This document shows, piece after piece, positions 5,812-9,475 of a DNA stretch of 9,475 nt (positions are counted from its first letter, which is position 1; every line of letters starts with the position of its first letter). This stretch comes from an uncultured Solirubrobacteraceae bacterium. GTDB lineage: Bacteria; Actinomycetota; Thermoleophilia; Solirubrobacterales; Solirubrobacteraceae. The stretch is from contig CADCVT010000057.1 in the NCBI GenBank assembly GCA_902806215.1, positions 1-9,475 on the forward strand, given 5' to 3'. Position numbers and translations under genes: made by a program. The notes beneath the pieces are model-generated. The model searched no databases. It saw only the letters and a list, made by a program, of their open reading frames with translations, and was not told the origin of the DNA.

Positions 5812-5819
5812 CGGCCGTC

Positions 5820-6608
5820 ATGGCGCTTGCACACGACCGCGGCGGCAGCGGCGAGCCGCTCCTCCTCATCCACGGCATCGGCAGCCAGTGGCAGGTCTGG
5901 CAACCGGTCCTGCCCGCGCTGCGCGCCGAGCGCGACGTGCTCGCGATCGACCTGCCCGGCTTCGGCGAATCGGCTGTGCTCGACGGCGGACGCACGCCGT
6001 CGATCGACGCGCTCGCCGACGCGGTCGTCGCGTTCCTCGACGGGATCGGCTGGGACCGCCCGCACGTGGCGGGCAACTCGCTCGGCGGCTGGCTGGCGCT
6101 CGAGCTCTCCAAGCGCGGCCGCGCCGCCTCGGCGTGCGCGCTGTCGCCCGCCGGGTTCTGGAACCACCGCGAGCACGTCTTCGCGGTCGCCTCGCTGCGC
6201 AACGCCCAGACGGTCGTGCAGAAGCTCGACTCCCGTCTCGAGTCGCTCTACGCCAACGGGGCGTTCAAGGCCGTTGCGATGGGGCAGCTCGTCGCGCGGC
6301 CCGACCGGCTGCCGGCCGAGGCGGCGGTCGCCTCGGCGCGCAACCTCGGTCGCAGCCCGGGGTGGAAGCCGACGCTCGCCGCGATGAGCGGTCGGGACGT
6401 CCACTTCACGGGCGGCGTCGACGTCCGGACGCCGGCGACGATCGCCTGGGGCGAGAAGGACCGGCTGCTGCTCCCGCGGCAGGCCGAGCGGGCCCGCCGC
6501 GCGATCCCGCAGGCGCGCCACGTGTCGCTGTACGGCTGTGGCCACGTCCCCACGTGGGACGACCCGGAGCTCGTCGCGAGGACGATCCTCTCGTCCTCAC
6601 GCGTGTGA
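5820..6608 (+). CDS. Alpha/beta-hydrolase fold enzyme
   Basis: This 262-residue soluble protein has the full alpha/beta-hydrolase plan. The oxyanion-hole HG is at residues 18-19 (LLLIHGIGSQWQVW), the conserved DLPGFGES at 44-51, the nucleophile elbow G85-N86-S87-L88-G89, the acid D214 in WGEKDRLL, and the base H242 in GCGHVPTWDDP. A helical cap of about 85 residues (113-200) lies between them. The G-N-S-L-G-G elbow and the C-terminal GCGHVPTWDDPE resemble the family of esterases, C-C hydrolases and epoxide or dehalogenase relatives. The substrate cannot be told. No signal peptide is present. It follows the ACT gene by 18 bp. Confidence 0.9.
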   Translation: MALAHDRGGSGEPLLLIHGIGSQWQVWQPVLPALRAERDVLAIDLPGFGESAVLDGGRTPSIDALADAVVAFLDGIGWDRPHVAGNSLGGWLALELSKRGRAASACALSPAGFWNHREHVFAVASLRNAQTVVQKLDSRLESLYANGAFKAVAMGQLVARPDRLPAEAAVASARNLGRSPGWKPTLAAMSGRDVHFTGGVDVRTPATIAWGEKDRLLLPRQAERARRAIPQARHVSLYGCGHVPTWDDPELVARTILSSSRV

Positions 6609-6640
6609 CCCCTCGGGGGTTGTGAGGGGGCGGAGCCCCC
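6608..6640 (+). terminator. Two GC-rich hairpins after the hydrolase gene
   Basis: ACCCC-TCG-GGGGT (6608-6620) starts on the last base of the hydrolase stop codon and is followed by TTGTG. GGGGGC-GGA-GCCCCC (6626-6640) follows directly and abuts the TACCGT box of the next gene. Neither has a real T-run. They could slow or stop the hydrolase transcript, or act on the next promoter. Confidence 0.35.
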
Positions 6641-6646
6641 TACCGT
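6641..6646 (+). promoter_or_regulatory. Probable -10 box (TACCGT) for the UPF0104 gene
   Basis: TACCGT ends seven bases before the GTG at 6654. It decides between four closely spaced GTG codons (6645, 6648, 6654 and 6660) in favour of 6654, if the transcript is leaderless. Confidence 0.4.
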
Positions 6647-6653
6647 GGTGGCG

Positions 6654-7646
6654 GTGCCCGTGACCGCCTCCATCGGCAGCTCGCTCGACGCGTTCTTCGA
6701 CGCGGTCGGGTCCTTCGCCGACAGCGTGGCGAGCATCAACTTCCTCGCGCTGCTGTTCGGGCTGCTCGCGTTCACCGGCTACCTGTCGCTGCGGGCGCGC
6801 GCGTTCTTCCACATCCTGCGGGCCGCCTATCCGACCGAGCGCTTCCGGTTCCGCAACATCTGGGGCGCGTACATCGCGGCGTACGGGTTCAACGGCGTCG
6901 TGCCGGCGCGCGGCGGCGACCTCATCAAGCTCTTCCTGACGAAGACCTCGGTGCCGAACTCGACCTATCCGGCGGTGGGGTCGGCGATGCTCGTCGAGAA
7001 CGTCTTCGACGCGACGATGGCGGTGTTCATCCTCACGTTCGCGTTCACGCAGGGCGCGTTTCCCAAGCCGCCGGACTTCTCGGAGATCCCGGCGTTCGAC
7101 CTGCAGTTCTTCGCCGGGCATCCGCGCTTCACGCTGTTCCTGCTGACGGCGCTGATGGTGGGCGGGCTCGTCGGGTTCGCGCTGCTCAGCGCGCGCGTGC
7201 GGGCGTTCTGGGCCCGGGTGCGCCAGGGCCTGACCGTCCTGTTCGACCGGCGCCGGTACTTCCGCGAGGTGTGGCTCGTGCAGCTGGCGGGCTGGGTCTG
7301 CCGCTTCACGGCGTTCTGGTTCCTGCTCGAGGCGTTCAACGTCGGCGGTTCGGTGAAGAACGTGCTGTTGGTCCTCGGGGTCAACGCGGTGGCCGCGGTC
7401 GTGCCGTTCACGCCGGGTGGCGCGGGGGTGCAGCAGGCGCTCTTGGTCAAGGTCTTCGCCGGGGCCGCGACGGGCGCGACGATCGCCGCCTACTCGGTCG
7501 GCCAGCAGATCGCGATCGCCGCCTGGACCCTCGGCGTGGGCTTCGCCGCGCTCGTGTGGATCTTCCAGTTCCGCTCGTTCAAGGAGGTCATCGCGGCGGG
7601 TCGTGAGCACCGCGAGGCGGAGAAGGCGGCGCAGGCCGCTTCGTAA
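6654..7646 (+). CDS. UPF0104 / lysylphosphatidylglycerol-synthase-like integral membrane protein
   Basis: This 330-residue protein has six to eight membrane helices and matches the LPG_synthase_TM (PF03706, flippase-like) family. Its two signatures are GFNGVVPARGGD at residues 78-89 and PFTPGGAGVQQ at 251-261. A helical gap with KPPDFSEIPAF (138-148) forms an outside loop. The domain is the membrane half of MprF-type proteins, where it flips lipids; here it stands alone without the aminoacyl-transferase half. Stand-alone members are thought to handle lipids or glycolipids at the membrane, but the substrate is unknown. The C-terminus is charged (REHREAEKAAQAAS). The start is among four GTG codons between 6645 and 6660, and 6654 is chosen from the upstream -10 box. 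The GGDEF gene follows after 85 bp. Confidence 0.87.
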   Translation: MPVTASIGSSLDAFFDAVGSFADSVASINFLALLFGLLAFTGYLSLRARAFFHILRAAYPTERFRFRNIWGAYIAAYGFNGVVPARGGDLIKLFLTKTSVPNSTYPAVGSAMLVENVFDATMAVFILTFAFTQGAFPKPPDFSEIPAFDLQFFAGHPRFTLFLLTALMVGGLVGFALLSARVRAFWARVRQGLTVLFDRRRYFREVWLVQLAGWVCRFTAFWFLLEAFNVGGSVKNVLLVLGVNAVAAVVPFTPGGAGVQQALLVKVFAGAATGATIAAYSVGQQIAIAAWTLGVGFAALVWIFQFRSFKEVIAAGREHREAEKAAQAAS

Positions 7647-7720
7647 GCCGACGTCGAGTCGTCCGGTCAACGCTCTAGAACACGTGTCCGTGCTGGGAAG
7701 GAACGCTCAAGGGTCCCGCG

Positions 7721-7726
7721 AAGGGG
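7721..7726 (+). promoter_or_regulatory. Ribosome binding site of the GGDEF gene
   Basis: AAGGGG ends five bases before the ATG at 7732 and fixes that start inside a frame open further upstream. This is one of the few genes in the window with a classical site. Confidence 0.6.
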
Positions 7727-7731
7727 CGCGC

Positions 7732-8427
7732 ATGCCTTCGGTTGCCGCCGTTCGCGATTTCCGCATCCACCCGCGGTCGATCGGCCCTGCCGTCATCGCC
7801 GCGTCAGCCGTCGCGCTCAACGTCCTCGCGGGCGCGAAGATGGGCATGGCCGCGCTGTTCTTCGCCCTGCCCGCCGCCGTCCTCGCGGGCTGGTGGCAGC
7901 GTCGAGTCGACCAGCGCCAGGCCGGCCTCAAGCTCCTCTCGCAGCAGGACGCGCTCACCGGCCTCGGCAATCGCCGTCTGCTGCACGAGCGCCTCAACTA
8001 CGAGATCACCCGCCACCGTCGGCACTCGCGGCGGTTCACGCTGCTCGCGCTCGACCTCGACGGGTTCAAGCAGGTCAACGACCGCTTCGGCCATCCGGCA
8101 GGCGACGAGATCCTCCGAGAGGTCGCCAAGTCGCTCCAGCGCGCCGTGCGCGACCAGGACACGGTCGTCCGGATGGGCGGCGACGAGTTCTGCGTGCTCG
8201 CGCCGGAGTCGACGTGGGAGGACGCCGAGACGCTCGCCCACCGGCTGCACGAGGCGGTCGAGGGCGCGGTCGGCGGGCTCGACATGCTCGGCGTCAGCGT
8301 CGGCTACGCGGTGTTCCCCGACGAGGGGTGGACGCCCGAGCACCTGCTCACGCGCGCCGACGCGGCCGGCATCGACGTCAAGCGGCGCAAGCGCCCGCCG
8401 GGCGAAGACGCCAAGCGCGCGGCCTAG
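7732..8427 (+). CDS. Membrane-anchored GGDEF diguanylate cyclase
   Basis: This 231-residue protein makes cyclic di-GMP from two GTP. Two membrane helices (about 17-34 and 38-55) precede the GGDEF domain (about 68-220) with no separate sensor domain. The motif DALTGLGNRR is at 73-82, metal-binding LDLDGFK at 107-113, NDRFGHPAGDEIL at 116-128, and the signature MGGDEF is intact at 148-153. The inhibitory I-site R140-D-Q-D143 lies exactly five residues before it, so product inhibition is expected. The usual ADxAMYxAK end is changed to ADAAGIDVKRRK (209-220). Start: ATG 7732 with AAGGGG ahead; the 85-bp gap before it contains an ACACGTGT palindrome (7680-7687). It meets the next gene tail to tail with overlapping stop codons. 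Confidence 0.93.
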   Translation: MPSVAAVRDFRIHPRSIGPAVIAASAVALNVLAGAKMGMAALFFALPAAVLAGWWQRRVDQRQAGLKLLSQQDALTGLGNRRLLHERLNYEITRHRRHSRRFTLLALDLDGFKQVNDRFGHPAGDEILREVAKSLQRAVRDQDTVVRMGGDEFCVLAPESTWEDAETLAHRLHEAVEGAVGGLDMLGVSVGYAVFPDEGWTPEHLLTRADAAGIDVKRRKRPPGEDAKRAA

Positions 8428-8711
8428 CGCCCGGCGAGGCCCTCGCGGGCCTCACGCACGAGCGTGACCGCCTCGGGGAAGACCGTGGCCATCATGCCCC
8501 GGATCTGCTCGGCCTGCTGCTCGGGCGTGCCCTGCACGTTGACCCGCTGAATCGCCGCGACGGTCATGTCGACCGCGAGCTTGATCGCGTTGTCGGCCCA
8601 GGCGAGGCGCTGCGTGCCCTGGAACTGCTCCGCCGCCTCCTGGAACATCCGACGCAGTTCGTCGGGGTCGCCGCCGCCGCCGAAGCCAAAGGGAAATCCG
8701 CCACCTTCCAT
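8424..8711 (-). CDS. Small glycine-rich protein of unknown function
   Basis: This is a 95-residue soluble protein without cysteines. A glycine/phenylalanine-rich start (MEGGGFPFGFGGGGDPDEL) is followed by an amphipathic, largely helical body with several glutamines (QEAAEQFQ, TPEQQAEQ) ending in EAREGLAGR. I do not recognise the family. The FGFG-plus-DP-plus-helix start recalls the N-terminus of actinobacterial zincin-like hydrolases (PF10103), but none of their metal-binding site is present. It is supported as real by an ATG with TACCCT seven bases ahead on the same strand. It also lies neatly between a GGDEF gene, which it overlaps by four bases at the stops, and the divergent dehydrogenase. 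Confidence 0.72.
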   Translation of the reverse strand: MEGGGFPFGFGGGGDPDELRRMFQEAAEQFQGTQRLAWADNAIKLAVDMTVAAIQRVNVQGTPEQQAEQIRGMMATVFPEAVTLVREAREGLAGR

Positions 8712-8718
8712 GCGTGAG

Positions 8719-8724
8719 AGGGTA
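8719..8724 (-). promoter_or_regulatory. Probable -10 box (TACCCT) for the small protein gene, in a 23-bp divergent gap
   Basis: TACCCT on the minus strand ends seven bases before the ATG at 8711. On the plus strand the overlapping TACTCG (8723-8728) ends six bases before the ATG of the dehydrogenase, though it lacks the final T. The two promoters would share a GTAC core. Confidence 0.45.
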
Positions 8725-8734
8725 CTCGCCTCTG

Positions 8735-9475
8735 ATGCCCCGAGTCCTCATCACCGGCGCCTCGAGCGGCGTCGGCGCCGCCGCCGCCCGCGCCTTCGCC
8801 GCCGCGGGCCACGACGTCGCCCTCGTCGCCCGCAGCACGGAGGGCCTGGAGCGGGTCGCCGACGTCGTGCGCGGACACGGCGCGCAGGCGCTCGTGCTGG
8901 CGCTCGACGTCGCCGACCAGGCGGCGCTCGACGCCGCGGTCGCCGCGGTCGAGCGCGAGTGGGGCGGTCTCGACGTGGCGGTCTCCAACGCGGCGGCGAT
9001 GGCCTTCGGCCCGTTCGTGCAGGTGCCGAAGGAGGACTTCGACCGCACCGTCGAGGTGACGTTCCTCGGCGCGGTGAACATGGTCCGCGCGACGCTGCCC
9101 GCGCTCGAGCGCAGCGGCGGCGTCCTCGTCATCACCGGCTCGATCAACGCGTTCGCGCCGCTGCCCGGCTTCGCGGCCTACGCGGCGTCCAAGCACGCGC
9201 TGCGCTCGTTCATCCGGTCGCTGCGGATCGAGCTGCGCTCGCGCCGCTCGCGCGTCCGGGTGGCGATCGTCAACCCGGGCGCGATCGACACGCCGGTGTG
9301 GCGCAGCGTGACGAGCGCGACCGGCCGCCTGCCGCGCACACCGCCGCAGGGCTACAGCGCTGAGGCGATCGCCGACGCGCTCGTCGCCGTCGCGGCGTGG
9401 CCGCGCAAGGAGATGGTCATCGGGATGGAGGCGAAGTTCTGGCAGACGATCTGGCGGATCCGCCCGCTCGACGAC
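8735..9475 (+). CDS. Short-chain dehydrogenase/reductase (SDR), 3' end outside the window
   Basis: The first 247 residues are present and the frame is open at the window edge. It is a classical SDR oxidoreductase using NAD(P)H. The cofactor loop TGASSGVG is at residues 7-14, DVA at 58-60, and NAAA at 85-88. The catalytic residues are S136 in TGSINAF, and Y149 and K153 in YAASK, followed by NPGAIDTPVW at 180-189. An arginine in VARS (31-34) after the second strand suggests NADP rather than NAD. The position usually occupied by the asparagine of the catalytic tetrad reads V-T-F-L-G (T109), a change also seen in some SDR branches. The substrate is unknown. It starts at ATG 8735, 23 bp from the divergent small-protein gene. 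Confidence 0.9.
   Translation, partial: MPRVLITGASSGVGAAAARAFAAAGHDVALVARSTEGLERVADVVRGHGAQALVLALDVADQAALDAAVAAVEREWGGLDVAVSNAAAMAFGPFVQVPKEDFDRTVEVTFLGAVNMVRATLPALERSGGVLVITGSINAFAPLPGFAAYAASKHALRSFIRSLRIELRSRRSRVRVAIVNPGAIDTPVWRSVTSATGRLPRTPPQGYSAEAIADALVAVAAWPRKEMVIGMEAKFWQTIWRIRPLDD

Noticed and set aside
6597..7670. Minus-strand open frame of 357 codons
   Set aside because: It is fully antisense to the UPF0104 gene, which has clear membrane helices and family motifs. The antisense product is charged and without recognisable motifs.
7417..7731. Upstream extension of the GGDEF open frame into the UPF0104 gene
   Set aside because: The extension reads as serine/arginine-rich out-of-frame coding sequence; ATG 7732 has a good ribosome binding site and begins before the first membrane helix.

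Overview
The window is GC-rich, densely packed bacterial chromosome with short intergenic gaps. Gene content (EgtB/EgtD, an ArsR-like regulator with a long non-metal C-terminal half, an actinobacterial-type ACT_7 protein, a UPF0104 membrane protein) and repeated TAnnnT boxes 6-8 nt before start codons point to an actinobacterium. My best guess is class Thermoleophilia (Solirubrobacter/Conexibacter-like), but that placement is inference from family resemblance only.

Left block, all on the minus strand and read from right to left: a DMT/EamA-NIPA-like membrane transporter (5206 to 4319), a winged-helix ArsR-like regulator (4227 to 3664), the ergothioneine pair egtB (3607 to 2531) and egtD (2534 to 1560, ATGA overlap), a PF10127-type nucleotidyltransferase (1508 to 726), and a CPA2 cation/proton antiporter that runs off the left edge. 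Only egtB and egtD of the ergothioneine pathway are here. The genes for gamma-glutamylcysteine synthesis (egtA), glutamate removal (egtC) and C-S lysis (egtE) are absent from the window. The regulator carries its own promoter, overlapped by an imperfect 20-bp palindrome, and a second, perfect palindrome covers the likely -10 of egtB.

Central divergent region, 5207-5417: a compact promoter for the DMT gene on the minus strand faces a TTGACA-type promoter on the plus strand. The plus-strand promoter is followed by about 130 nt of leader with two strong hairpins and internal repeats, matching no RNA family I recognise.

Right block, plus strand: an ACT-domain protein (5418-5801), an alpha/beta hydrolase (5820-6608), a UPF0104/LPG-synthase-like membrane protein (6654-7646) and a membrane-anchored GGDEF diguanylate cyclase with an intact inhibitory site (7732-8427). 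A small glycine-rich 95-residue protein on the minus strand (8711 to 8424) meets the GGDEF gene stop-to-stop, and a short-chain dehydrogenase (8735 onward) diverges from it across only 23 bp and leaves the window at the right edge.

The strongest leads are the unexplained structured leader at 5285-5417, the two palindromes sitting on the regulator and egtB promoters, the consistent leaderless-start signature, and the minimal egtBD pair with a short EgtB. No tRNA, rRNA, insertion sequence or CRISPR array was seen.
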